Assembly: GCA_963710535.1 (NCBI GenBank)
Contig: CAVQAW010000003.1
Coordinates: forward strand, 1,282,344 to 1,346,343
Direction: 5' to 3'
Source of the DNA: Pelagihabitans sp963710535
GTDB lineage: Bacteria; Bacteroidota; Bacteroidia; Flavobacteriales; Flavobacteriaceae
Length of the DNA: 64,000 nucleotides
Shown here: positions 8,794 to 17,732 of the stretch, one piece after another
Numbering within the stretch: the first letter of the stretch is position 1
Layout of the letters: the number at the start of each line of letters is the position of its first letter
Position numbers and translations under genes: made by a program
Notes under the pieces: model-generated
What the model was told of the DNA's origin: nothing
Database searches by the model: none
The model's input: only the letters and a program-made list of their open reading frames with translations

Positions 8794-8825
8794 TTGTTCA
8801 GTCTCAAACATTATCAATACTTTTA
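8794..8825 (+). promoter_or_regulatory. Candidate hut operon promoter
   Basis: TTG at 8794-8796, a 21-base spacer, then TACTTTTA at 8818-8825 (consensus TAnnTTTG, one mismatch at the last base). Transcription would begin near 8832, 23 bases before the hutH ATG. Confidence 0.42.
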
Positions 8826-8854
8826 GGGAACAAAACCGCAATTGCCCAACCAAG

Positions 8855-10429
8855 ATGGCCACACAAAACTTTCTTTTTGGCGAACACCCGCTCACGGCGG
8901 GCAAGGCACTCCGCATAGCCCGGGGACAGATCCCCGTAAAAATATCGGCCGCCCAAAGGGAAAAGGTAAGGACAAGCAATACGGTTGTCGCGAAAATTGT
9001 GGAACATGGAGAACCGGTTTACGGGATCAATACAGGTTTCGGACCCCTTTGTACCACCAAAATTTCTAAATCGGAAACCAAAATATTGCAGACCAACATC
9101 CTAAAAAGCCATAGCGTCGGGGTTGGGCCGCCCATCGACACCGAAATTGCCAAACTGATGATGGTTTTAAAGGTACATGCCCTTGCCCAAGGATATTCGG
9201 GGATCGACGAAACGACATTGGACCGCATTTTATGGCACATCCAAAACAACGCCATTCCCCTGGTACCTTCCCAGGGTTCGGTCGGTGCCTCCGGCGATCT
9301 GGCACCCCTGGCCCATCTCTTTTTGCCCTTGATCGGCTTGGGCAAGGTGAGCTATAAAGACAAGCTCATGTCCACGGCGGAACTCTTCGAGAAAACCGGG
9401 CTGAAACCGCTCGAACTTGGCCCTAAGGAAGGCCTGGCGCTGATCAATGGCACCCAATTCATTGCGGCACATGCGGTAAAGGTGATCGAAAAATTGCACA
9501 GTTGTCTTGCGCAAGCCGATATCATCGGCGCTATGATGATCGAGGGCCTGCAAGGTTCTGTAAAACCCTTTTATCAAGAACTACATGCGCTGCGGCCCTA
9601 TAAGGGAAACCTACATGTGGCCTCCAGGGTCAAATCGCTCTTGGTGGGCTCGGAGATCATGGAAGACCATATCGATTGTGACCGGGTACAAGATCCCTAT
9701 TCCTTAAGGTGCATTCCGCAAGTGCACGGCGCTTCAAGGAACGCCTGGTTGCACCTGAAAGAATTGCTCGAGATCGAACTGAACGCTGTGACCGATAACC
9801 CGGTGGTCATCGATAAAGATTTGACCATCAGCGGGGGAAATTTCCATGGGCAGCCCTTGGCCATGGCCCTGGATTACGCCTGTTTGGCCGCTTCGGAAAT
9901 CGGCAATATTTCCGACAGGAGGATTTATCTGGCCTTGGAGGGCAATAGTCCCGGTATCCCCAAACTCCTGATGAAAGACACCGGTATCAATTCTGGCTAT
10001 ATGATCTTACAGTATACCTCGGCGGCCTTGGCCAGTGAAAACAAGGGCCTCTGTTTTCCCGCCAGTGCCGATAGCATTCCTACCTCCCTTGGGCAGGAAG
10101 ACCATGTGAGCATGGGCTCGATCAGCGGCAGAAAGGCCCTGCAGGTACTGGGCAACGTCGAAAAGATCTTGGCCATCGAACTTTTGACGGCAGCACAGGC
10201 GTTTGAATTTAGAAAGCCCATGAAATCAGGGGTTCTCTTGGAGGAAGTACACAAGACCCTGCGAAAGAGGGTACCCTTTGCAGATAAGGACAGGGTATTT
10301 GCCCTTGATATGGAAATCGGCATTGAAATGGTAGCGGACAAAACGATCATCACCACCGTTGAAAATATGTGCAAGAAAGCAAAAGTATCATTGGACACCC
10401 CTTATTCCAATATCTTTGAAACCTATTGA
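8855..10429 (+). CDS. hutH: Histidine ammonia-lyase
   Basis: 524 residues, family length. Converts L-histidine to trans-urocanate and ammonia in the cytoplasm. The self-forming MIO cofactor triad A145-S146-G147 lies in GSVGASGDLAPLAHL. INGTQFIAAHA, the central IPQVHGASRNAW and SGGNFHGQPLAMALD segments are typical of the lyase family. The neighbouring hutI, hutU and hutG make the substrate histidine rather than phenylalanine or tyrosine. First gene of the operon; 4 bases separate its stop from hutI. Confidence 0.95.
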   Translation: MATQNFLFGEHPLTAGKALRIARGQIPVKISAAQREKVRTSNTVVAKIVEHGEPVYGINTGFGPLCTTKISKSETKILQTNILKSHSVGVGPPIDTEIAKLMMVLKVHALAQGYSGIDETTLDRILWHIQNNAIPLVPSQGSVGASGDLAPLAHLFLPLIGLGKVSYKDKLMSTAELFEKTGLKPLELGPKEGLALINGTQFIAAHAVKVIEKLHSCLAQADIIGAMMIEGLQGSVKPFYQELHALRPYKGNLHVASRVKSLLVGSEIMEDHIDCDRVQDPYSLRCIPQVHGASRNAWLHLKELLEIELNAVTDNPVVIDKDLTISGGNFHGQPLAMALDYACLAASEIGNISDRRIYLALEGNSPGIPKLLMKDTGINSGYMILQYTSAALASENKGLCFPASADSIPTSLGQEDHVSMGSISGRKALQVLGNVEKILAIELLTAAQAFEFRKPMKSGVLLEEVHKTLRKRVPFADKDRVFALDMEIGIEMVADKTIITTVENMCKKAKVSLDTPYSNIFETY

Positions 10430-10433
10430 TCCC

Positions 10434-11684
10434 ATGAACGAAAAAACCCTAATAGGCCCTTTCAAACAAATTATTCCCATGACCGGGCTCTCCTTAAAAG
10501 GTGCCATTGCAGATCATGAACTGATGGTCATGGAAGATGGGGGCATTCTGGTGGAAGCTGGAAATATAGTCGCTCTTGGAAATTTCGCCAGCCTATCAAA
10601 AGATTCAAAAGGAACATCGGTTCATCGGTTGCAGGGCGATCACGTTGCCCTTCCTGGGTTGGTAGATGCCCACACGCATATCTGTTTTGCAGGTTCCAGG
10701 GCCAACGACTACGCCATGCGCAATGCGGGCAAAACCTATCTGGAAATCGCAAAGTCCGGGGGCGGCATATGGGATACCGTGGTACAAACCCGGAAAGCCA
10801 GCCAGGAAGAATTGGTCAAGGGTATTGTAAAAAGGGCGAACCGGCACCTTAAAAACGGAGTGACCACCCTGGAAGTAAAGAGCGGTTACGGACTTTCGGT
10901 CGCAGAGGAACTCAAGATGCTCAGGGCCATCAAAAAAGCGAAGGAAGTTTTGGCGGCAGACCTCATCCCTACTTGTTTGGCCGCACATATGCTGCCCAAA
11001 GACTTCCCGGGAAGTGCCGCAGCGTATTTGGAGGAAATCAGTACAGCGCTTTTTCCCATGCTTTTGGAAGAAGGGCTCGCGAATCGCATTGATGCCTTTA
11101 TCGAGCAGAGCGCTTTCGATAGGGCACAGATCACCCCTTATTTTCTAAAAGCGCAGGCGATGGGGTTTGATATCACGGTACATGCCGATCAGTTTACGAC
11201 AGGGGGCAGCGCGGTGGCCGTCGATTTTGGAGCGATAAGCGCTGATCATTTGGAGGTCAGTACAGCCCGCGAGATCCGTTTATTGGCAAACAGCAAGGTC
11301 ATCGCCACCGCCCTTCCCGGAGCTTCTTTGGGCTTGGGCTGCGGTTTCACTCCGGCAAGAAAGATCCTTGATGCCGGTGGTGCCTTGGCCATAGCCAGCG
11401 ACCACAATCCCGGCTCGGCTCCCATGGGCGATCTATTGACCCAAGCCTCGCTTTTGGGCGCGTTTGAAAAATTGACCAATGCCGAGGTTTTGGCAGGAAT
11501 CACCTTTAGGGCCGCCGCGGCCCTGAACCTAAGGGATAGAGGACAATTAGCCCAGGGGTTTATGGCCGACTTCTGCGTGTTCCACACCGATCATTACAAC
11601 GAAATTCTATATAATCAAGGGAACCTCAAGCCCTGCATGGTATGGAAAAAAGGACAACTCGTTTTTGATAAACATAAGGTTTGA
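10434..11684 (+). CDS. hutI: Imidazolonepropionase
   Basis: 416 residues from the ATG at 10434, just after the hutH stop. Hydrolyses 4-imidazolone-5-propanoate to N-formimidoyl-L-glutamate, third step of histidine breakdown. Amidohydrolase metal ligands are visible in DAHTHICFAGSRANDY, TVHADQFTTGG and the late IASDHNPGS. KSGYGLSVAEELKML is the family segment contacting substrate. A longer frame from 10359 overlaps hutH and is not needed. Confidence 0.95.
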   Translation: MNEKTLIGPFKQIIPMTGLSLKGAIADHELMVMEDGGILVEAGNIVALGNFASLSKDSKGTSVHRLQGDHVALPGLVDAHTHICFAGSRANDYAMRNAGKTYLEIAKSGGGIWDTVVQTRKASQEELVKGIVKRANRHLKNGVTTLEVKSGYGLSVAEELKMLRAIKKAKEVLAADLIPTCLAAHMLPKDFPGSAAAYLEEISTALFPMLLEEGLANRIDAFIEQSAFDRAQITPYFLKAQAMGFDITVHADQFTTGGSAVAVDFGAISADHLEVSTAREIRLLANSKVIATALPGASLGLGCGFTPARKILDAGGALAIASDHNPGSAPMGDLLTQASLLGAFEKLTNAEVLAGITFRAAAALNLRDRGQLAQGFMADFCVFHTDHYNEILYNQGNLKPCMVWKKGQLVFDKHKV

Positions 11685-11700
11685 ACAGAAAATAGCTCAT

Positions 11701-13719
11701 ATGTCGGAAAACGATTTCAAATCACGGCTGCTTCAAGGGATACCAGACCATCTTCCCCCGAAAAGACCATTCGTAAATGAGGCCAACCATGCGCCCAAGC
11801 GTAAAGATATCCTGTCATATGAGGAAAAAATATTGGCCTTGCGAAATGCCCTGCGCTACTTTCCGGCCGCTTGGCATGCCGAACTTTCCAGAGAGTTTGC
11901 AGAAGAACTGATTGTCTATGGGCGCATTTATATGTACCGATTCAAGCCCGAATACAAAATGTTTGCACGGCCTATCGGTGAATATCCCGCAAGAACCGTG
12001 TCAGCCGCGGCCATCATGTTGATGATCCAAAATAACCTTGATCCGGCGGTGGCGCAGCATCCTGAGGAACTGATCACCTACGGGGGTAACGGGGCCGTAT
12101 TCCAGAACTGGGCGCAGTACCTGCTGACCATGAGGTACCTGGCGACCATGACTGATGAACAAACCCTGCATATCTATTCCGGGCACCCCATGGGCTTGTT
12201 CCCATCCAGTAAAGAAGCGCCGAGGGTAGTGGTGACCAATGGGATGATGATTCCGAATTATTCCAAGCCCGATGATTGGGAAAAATTCAACGCCCTAGGG
12301 GTGACCCAATATGGCCAAATGACCGCAGGGTCTTATATGTACATCGGACCGCAGGGCATCGTACACGGTACGGCCATCACCGTGATGAACGCTTTTCGCA
12401 AGGTGTTGGGCACCTCCGGATCGCCCAAGGGAAAAATCTTCCTGACCTCCGGACTGGGGGGGATGAGCGGTGCCCAACCCAAAGCCGGAAATATAGCGGG
12501 CTGCATTACGGTCTGTGCGGAGGTCAATGCCGCAGCGGCCAAAAAAAGACACCAACAAGGTTGGGTCGATGAATTGATCGGCGATATGGCTACCTTGATC
12601 GTCCGTACCAAGAAGGCGATACAGGGAGAAGAAGTGGTTTCATTGGCCTATATCGGCAATATCGTTGATGTTTGGGAACGATTTTTTGAAGAAGATCTGT
12701 TCGTGCATTTGGGTTCGGACCAGACCTCCCTGCACAACCCATGGGCAGGGGGCTATTATCCCGTGGGATTGTCGTTCGAGGAATCCAACAAAATGATGCG
12801 GGCCGATCCCGGGGGTTTTAAAAAACAAGTACAATTATCGCTGCGCAAGCAAGCAGCGGCCATCAACCGGCATACGGCCAAGGGCACTTATTTCTTCGAC
12901 TACGGGAACGCCTTTTTATTGGAGGCCTCTCGAGCCGGCGGAGCGGTGATGGCCGAGAACCAGATCGATTTTCGATATCCTTCCTATGTGCAGGATATAC
13001 TGGGGCCCATGTGTTTCGATTACGGGTTTGGCCCATTCCGCTGGGTCTGCACTTCGGGCAAGCCCGAAGACCTCAAAAAGACCGATGCCATTGCCCTAAA
13101 GGTTTTGAAAGACCTCAAGGTGGGCAGTCCGTCTGAAATACAACAGCAAATGCAAGACAATATCAAGTGGATACGGGAAGCAGAGCAAAACCAATTGGTG
13201 GTAGGTTCCCAAGCCCGGATTCTTTACGCCGACGCCGAAGGGCGCGCCAAGATAGCGGAAGCATTCAACCAAGCCATCCGATCTCGCGACCTCTCCGCCC
13301 CGGTGGTATTGGGCCGTGATCACCACGACGTAAGCGGCACCGATTCACCGTTTCGCGAAACCAGCAATATTTATGATGGGAGCAAGTACACGGCAGATAT
13401 GGCCATCCAAAATGTGATCGGCGATAGTTTCCGCGGCGCCACCTGGGTATCGATACACAATGGTGGCGGTGTGGGCTGGGGCGAAGTGATCAACGGGGGT
13501 TTTGGGATGGTCTTGGACGGTTCTGAAGAGGCTTCCCGCAAATTGAAGAACATGTTGTTCTATGACGTGAACAACGGGATAGCAAGAAGAAGTTGGGCAA
13601 GGAATAAAGAAGCGCTATTTGCCATCGAACGGGAAATGGCAAGAACGCCCGAACTACAGGTTACCTTGCCCCATCTGGTAGCCGATGGGCTGCTCGACCA
13701 TTTATTCGATCGATCATGA
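11701..13719 (+). CDS. hutU: Urocanate hydratase (long form)
   Basis: 672 residues from ATG 11701, longer than the roughly 555-residue enzyme of Pseudomonas or Bacillus and like the long form of Bacteroidota. Converts urocanate to imidazolonepropionate with tightly bound NAD. YGGNGAVFQNWAQY, MTAGSYMYIGPQGIVHGT, FLTSGLGGMSGAQPKA and the C-terminal NGGGVGWGEVINGGFGMVLDG are family landmarks. Its last four bases overlap the hutG start (ATGA), so the two are translationally coupled. Confidence 0.95.
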   Translation: MSENDFKSRLLQGIPDHLPPKRPFVNEANHAPKRKDILSYEEKILALRNALRYFPAAWHAELSREFAEELIVYGRIYMYRFKPEYKMFARPIGEYPARTVSAAAIMLMIQNNLDPAVAQHPEELITYGGNGAVFQNWAQYLLTMRYLATMTDEQTLHIYSGHPMGLFPSSKEAPRVVVTNGMMIPNYSKPDDWEKFNALGVTQYGQMTAGSYMYIGPQGIVHGTAITVMNAFRKVLGTSGSPKGKIFLTSGLGGMSGAQPKAGNIAGCITVCAEVNAAAAKKRHQQGWVDELIGDMATLIVRTKKAIQGEEVVSLAYIGNIVDVWERFFEEDLFVHLGSDQTSLHNPWAGGYYPVGLSFEESNKMMRADPGGFKKQVQLSLRKQAAAINRHTAKGTYFFDYGNAFLLEASRAGGAVMAENQIDFRYPSYVQDILGPMCFDYGFGPFRWVCTSGKPEDLKKTDAIALKVLKDLKVGSPSEIQQQMQDNIKWIREAEQNQLVVGSQARILYADAEGRAKIAEAFNQAIRSRDLSAPVVLGRDHHDVSGTDSPFRETSNIYDGSKYTADMAIQNVIGDSFRGATWVSIHNGGGVGWGEVINGGFGMVLDGSEEASRKLKNMLFYDVNNGIARRSWARNKEALFAIEREMARTPELQVTLPHLVADGLLDHLFDRS

Positions 13720-14693
13720 AAGGATATCAAAAGCCAAACTCAAAACTATGGACGGGCCGACCTTCGGCACAAAAATTATACCTGCACGAAAAGGTAAACC
13801 TATTCGACCTGAATACCGACACGATTGATCGGTTACCCAAAAATTCATTGACCATACTGGGCTATGCCTGTGATGAAGGCGTAAAAAGAAACCAAGGAAG
13901 GGTCGGTGCCGCCGCAGGGCCCGATGCCTTCAGAAGTGCCTTTGCAAAATTGCCCAACCACCTCTCCGAAAATACCCACCTTTTCGATATGGGAAGCATT
14001 GGCTGTGATGACGGGGACATGGAAGCTGCCCAGGTCCGCTTGGCCGAAGCCGTGCAACAGTTGCTGCAACAAAAATGCCTGCCCATACTTTTGGGTGGCG
14101 GTCATGATATCGCATATGGCCATTATAAAGGCATCCGACAGTTTTTGGGACGGGGAAAGCGTATCGGCATCATCAATTTCGATGCACATTTCGATCTGCG
14201 TTCGAATGAAACCGGCAACAATTCAGGCACGCCCTTTTTTCAGATAGCTCAAGACAGTGCAGCGATGGGAACCTCCTTCCATTATCTCTGCCTGGGCATC
14301 AGAAAAGATGCCAATACCAGTGTCTTGTTCCAAACTGCCCAAGATTTGGGCGTAAGCTTTATCGAAAAGGAACGCTTCAATCTATTTTATTTGGAGGAGG
14401 TGCAACAAAAACTGCTGCTGTTCATGGGGGAAGTCGATTGTATTTATACCAGCATCGACATCGACGGTTTTTCCTCTGCCTATGCCCCTGGCGCGAGTTC
14501 GCCATATCCTAATGGCTATGCGCCGGAAGTGGTCTTTGAAGTCTTGAGAAGCATTGTAAGATCCGAAAAGTTAATCGGCATCGACGTTGCGGAGATGAAT
14601 CCTACCTACGATATCGATAACCAGACCGCCAAGTTGGCCGCGGCATTGGTTCACTTCGTGATCCATGAAACTGGCCTACTCCAACCAAGATAG
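13716..14693 (+). CDS. hutG: Formimidoylglutamase (arginase fold)
   Basis: 325 residues. Ureohydrolase manganese ligands are complete: GGGHDIAYGH, NFDAHFDLR and TSIDIDGFSSAYAPG. In hut operons this enzyme splits N-formimidoyl-glutamate into glutamate and formamide, so the pathway here is the direct hydrolytic route rather than transfer to tetrahydrofolate. The context, not the fold alone, separates it from arginase or agmatinase. It overlaps hutU by 4 bases and its 3' end overlaps the convergent hmgA by 18 bases. Confidence 0.93.
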   Translation: MKGYQKPNSKLWTGRPSAQKLYLHEKVNLFDLNTDTIDRLPKNSLTILGYACDEGVKRNQGRVGAAAGPDAFRSAFAKLPNHLSENTHLFDMGSIGCDDGDMEAAQVRLAEAVQQLLQQKCLPILLGGGHDIAYGHYKGIRQFLGRGKRIGIINFDAHFDLRSNETGNNSGTPFFQIAQDSAAMGTSFHYLCLGIRKDANTSVLFQTAQDLGVSFIEKERFNLFYLEEVQQKLLLFMGEVDCIYTSIDIDGFSSAYAPGASSPYPNGYAPEVVFEVLRSIVRSEKLIGIDVAEMNPTYDIDNQTAKLAAALVHFVIHETGLLQPR

Positions 14694-15833
14694 ATAGTAC
14701 TTCCCATCATCGATGTCCATGGCGGCCTGCGTCAATTTCAAGGGCTTGAAGGTGTCGATCATGACGGCCAGTTCTTCCGTTTTGGTCTTGCCGATACTGG
14801 CTTCATAGGTCCCTGGGTGCGGCCCGTGCGGAATTCCTGCCGGATGTAGCGAAATATACCCTTGATCGATATTTTTCCTGCTCATGAAATCCCCATCCAC
14901 ATAGTACAACACCTCATCTGAATCGATGTTGGAATGGTTATAGGGTGCGGGAATGGCCTGTGGATGGTAATCGTACAATCTAGGCACGAACGAACAAACC
15001 ACAAAGGCACTGGTCTCAAAAGTCTGGTGTACCGGTGGGGGTTGGTGCACCCGCCCTGTAATCGGTTCAAAGTTATGGATGGAGAATCCGTAGGGATAAT
15101 TGTAGCCGTCCCACCCCACGACATCAAAAGGATGCGTGGCATATACCATATGGTGCAATTGCCCTTGCTTTTTCACTTTGATATGAAAATCCCCCTTTTC
15201 GTCATGGGTCTGGAGGTTTTGCGGCAGTTTGAAGTCGCGTTCGCAATAGGGCGAATGCTCTAAATGTTGGCCGAACCAATTGCGGTATCGCTTGGGGGTA
15301 TATATGGGATGATAACTTTCGGTGATCAATAATCGATTGTCTTTGGTATCGAATTCGATTTGATAGATCATGCCACGGGGAATCAACAAGTAATCTCCAT
15401 ATTCAAATGGAATTTCACCCAACATGGTCTTTAAAGTGCCGGAGCCCTTATGCACAAACAAAAGCTCATCGGCATCGGTATTCTTATAGAAATAATCGGT
15501 CAAAGATTTTTTAGGAGCGGCCAAGCCTATGTGCACATCATTGTTGAACAATACCGTTCTACGGCTTTCCAAATAATCATCTTCCGGCTTGATTTCCAAG
15601 CCTTTTAAAAGTCTCGATTTTATGTTATATGCCTCGGCAGGCTTTGGCATCATATCAAGGGTTTCCAAGACCTTTTTCACTTGGGTAGGCCTGTACAAAT
15701 GGTACATCAAAGTCGACATGCCATCAAAACCGATCGTGCCGAACAGTTGTTCGTAATGAAGCGTTCCATCAGCCTTCCTGAATTGGGTGTGTCGTTTTGG
15801 GGGTATCTTTCCAAGTCTGTGATACAATGGCAT
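14676..15833 (-). CDS. hmgA: Homogentisate 1,2-dioxygenase
   Basis: 385 residues, the shorter form found in Bacteroidota. Opens the ring of homogentisate to maleylacetoacetate using Fe(II), in tyrosine and phenylalanine breakdown. The cupin-like core shows ADELLFVHKGSGTLKTMLGE and GDYLLIPRGMIYQIEF; the iron-site histidines and glutamate lie in the C-terminal region (DSDEVLYYVDGDFMSR, HPAGIPHGPHPG). Convergent with hutG with an 18-base overlap of coding ends. A maleylacetoacetate isomerase gene is not seen nearby; the FAH-family gene at 29.7 kb is a different branch. Confidence 0.93.
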   Translation of the reverse strand: MPLYHRLGKIPPKRHTQFRKADGTLHYEQLFGTIGFDGMSTLMYHLYRPTQVKKVLETLDMMPKPAEAYNIKSRLLKGLEIKPEDDYLESRRTVLFNNDVHIGLAAPKKSLTDYFYKNTDADELLFVHKGSGTLKTMLGEIPFEYGDYLLIPRGMIYQIEFDTKDNRLLITESYHPIYTPKRYRNWFGQHLEHSPYCERDFKLPQNLQTHDEKGDFHIKVKKQGQLHHMVYATHPFDVVGWDGYNYPYGFSIHNFEPITGRVHQPPPVHQTFETSAFVVCSFVPRLYDYHPQAIPAPYNHSNIDSDEVLYYVDGDFMSRKNIDQGYISLHPAGIPHGPHPGTYEASIGKTKTEELAVMIDTFKPLKLTQAAMDIDDGKYYLSWLE

Positions 15834-16071
15834 ACGTTTTACTTTTAAGGGTATATAAAATTACAACAATTAAAAGGTTTTATAAAACGGCACGCATGCA
15901 CATAGGGCAATACTAATTGCATTGCCTAAAATAATCCGGCCTCGCCCAATTGAAAGCGGAAAATTGTCAACCGACCAGCCTGCGGTCGGTCATCACCGCA
16001 CAGGAAATGCTTCTGGGCGGGGCACCCATAACGAAATTGTGGAGAAGGCGTTGATCGATCAGGTATTCAAT

Positions 16072-16638
16072 TCAAATTTTCGGGGGGATCGGCAGTGGCA
16101 CGACATTATTCACCGGTTTAATGCTTTTTAGATAAGCGAAGATGGCCAGCACATCTTCATCCGGCATATAGGCAAAACCCTCCCAGGGCATCGGGGGCAA
16201 TAATTGCCGCGCACCGTCCATCCCTTTCCATTTACCTTGTTTGAGGGCTTTTAAAAACTGTTCTTCAGACCAGCTTCCAATACCCGACTCATCAGGGGTA
16301 AGGTTTGCAGCGAATGAAGTGCCCCAAGGGCCGGTCGCAGAGGTGAGGTCCATATTAAAAAGCACATACGACTTCGCTGTTTCCATATCATATTGTGCCA
16401 GGACCTGGTCGGATGGAAAACCCGAAAGCAATCGCGCCGGATCCGGAGCCGGGCCATTCGGGGTCATGGTTTTCGGGGAATGGCAATCATGGCAACCTAG
16501 GACGTTGACCAAATATTCCCCACGGACAACCGGCGTTTCAGTTTCTGTTATTTCTTCTTTTGCAATTTCCTTCTCTTTCGGGGAATTGCAGGAGTAGGCC
16601 AAGCAGCCTAACGCGATACAGGTTAGAATTGTTTTCAT
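16072..16638 (-). CDS. Lipoprotein c-type cytochrome
   Basis: 188 residues from the ATG at 16638 (a longer frame starts at 16704 without signal). The signal MKTILTCIALGCLAYSC ends in a lipobox. LVNVLGCHDCHSPKTM holds one CxxCH heme site, and PPMPWEGFAYMPDEDVLAIFAYLKSIKP gives the distal methionine and the closing helix of class I cytochrome c. Similar proteins serve as small electron carriers beside sugar or alcohol dehydrogenases in the periplasm. The partner is not obvious here. Confidence 0.87.
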   Translation of the reverse strand: MKTILTCIALGCLAYSCNSPKEKEIAKEEITETETPVVRGEYLVNVLGCHDCHSPKTMTPNGPAPDPARLLSGFPSDQVLAQYDMETAKSYVLFNMDLTSATGPWGTSFAANLTPDESGIGSWSEEQFLKALKQGKWKGMDGARQLLPPMPWEGFAYMPDEDVLAIFAYLKSIKPVNNVVPLPIPPKI

Positions 16639-17303
16639 AATGATCTGTTTATATTGACTTTGTTCTTGCTTTGAGCCTTTGTAGGGACGATAATTACCAA
16701 GCAATACTTGGCTTATCGTGCAGTGGGAAAAATGAAAAAATAAAATACTGTTATCAGGGGGAAGTCAAGTGAAACATTTCACAAGCAGCGGCAAAAGACA
16801 AACTTCTAAAGAAAGGCCAACCAAGATTTCACTTAAAACCCTGAAGGATTGTTGGCCTTAACACCATTTAAAAATACAAAAAAAACCGATTGAAAATCGT
16901 TCTAACAACATTTATATGCAAATCCCATTTTACTGCCTGCTATAAGAAAGTTATCGGGCGCCCAAGGGCAGCAAATGCAAATTGAAACTTATCTGGGGGG
17001 CCAAAAACATAGACAAAATGATGCGTTTATTCCACAAAAAAAGCCTCCCGAGACGGAAAGCCTTTCATTGGCTCCAGCCTTTTTCAAGCCAGAGTCACAA
17101 CACAACATGGCAAAGATAAAAAAGCTTTTCGATTAATTGACATCGCCGCCAATGAAACTGACCCCGGCATCCGCTGTCACTTCAATTTAGTGGGGCAGCA
17201 GGCGGTTTTCGATAATGGGTTTGCCATACATATGGAAAGACATCGTTTTAATAATCCCTTAACAGCAGCGGCTGGTCAATTTTCCTAACTTGCAGTAAAA
17301 AGC
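16639..17303. other. 665-base intergenic region with a 9-bp inverted repeat
   Basis: No gene supported on either strand. It holds a perfect 9-bp inverted repeat, AAGGCCAAC at 16813-16821 and GTTGGCCTT at 16851-16859, with a 29-base loop. The rest is A+T-rich sequence with no tRNA or other RNA fold I recognise. A TAACTTGC -7-like word just before 17304 may serve the small membrane gene. Confidence 0.5.
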
Positions 17304-17531
17304 ATGAAAACTTCAGCAATGTTATGGGTAGGGATCACCACCCTCCTCCTGATCACGATCACTATTATGGCCGCGATGGACTTCCCCTTCAATTGGGTAT
17401 TTTATATTACAGTCCTGGGACAGGTCGCCTTGGTTTTTATGGTATACAAAGTGTTGACCGACAACTATAAGACCGATAAAACCTTCGAAGACTTTTACGA
17501 AGACCATCCTATTGGAAATCGTATGCGGTAA
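17304..17531 (+). CDS. Small two-helix membrane protein
   Basis: 75 residues. Two hydrophobic segments are visible, LWVGITTLLLITITIMAAM (about 7-25) and WVFYITVLGQVALVFMVYKVL (about 31-51), followed by an acidic tail (KTFEDFYEDHPIG). The short loop between the helices predicts a hairpin with both ends in the cytoplasm. I recognise no family. Isolated gene, with a weak TAACTTGC promoter-like word upstream. Confidence 0.7.
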   Translation: MKTSAMLWVGITTLLLITITIMAAMDFPFNWVFYITVLGQVALVFMVYKVLTDNYKTDKTFEDFYEDHPIGNRMR

Positions 17532-17732
17532 TTGTATAGGTCGTTTCATTTCTCCCCAATCGATCCACGGTTTGATCGATTCCCGTATTTGAAAGCCGGC
17601 ATTGGGGCCATTCATCGATTGTAGTGTCCTGCCAAAGTATTCGATAGGCTCGTTTATTGGTCTGGCAATGCACTTATTTATATAGAAAAAGTGTACATTA
17701 ACGGGTCTAAAGTTTAAAAACCCCTTTCCGAT

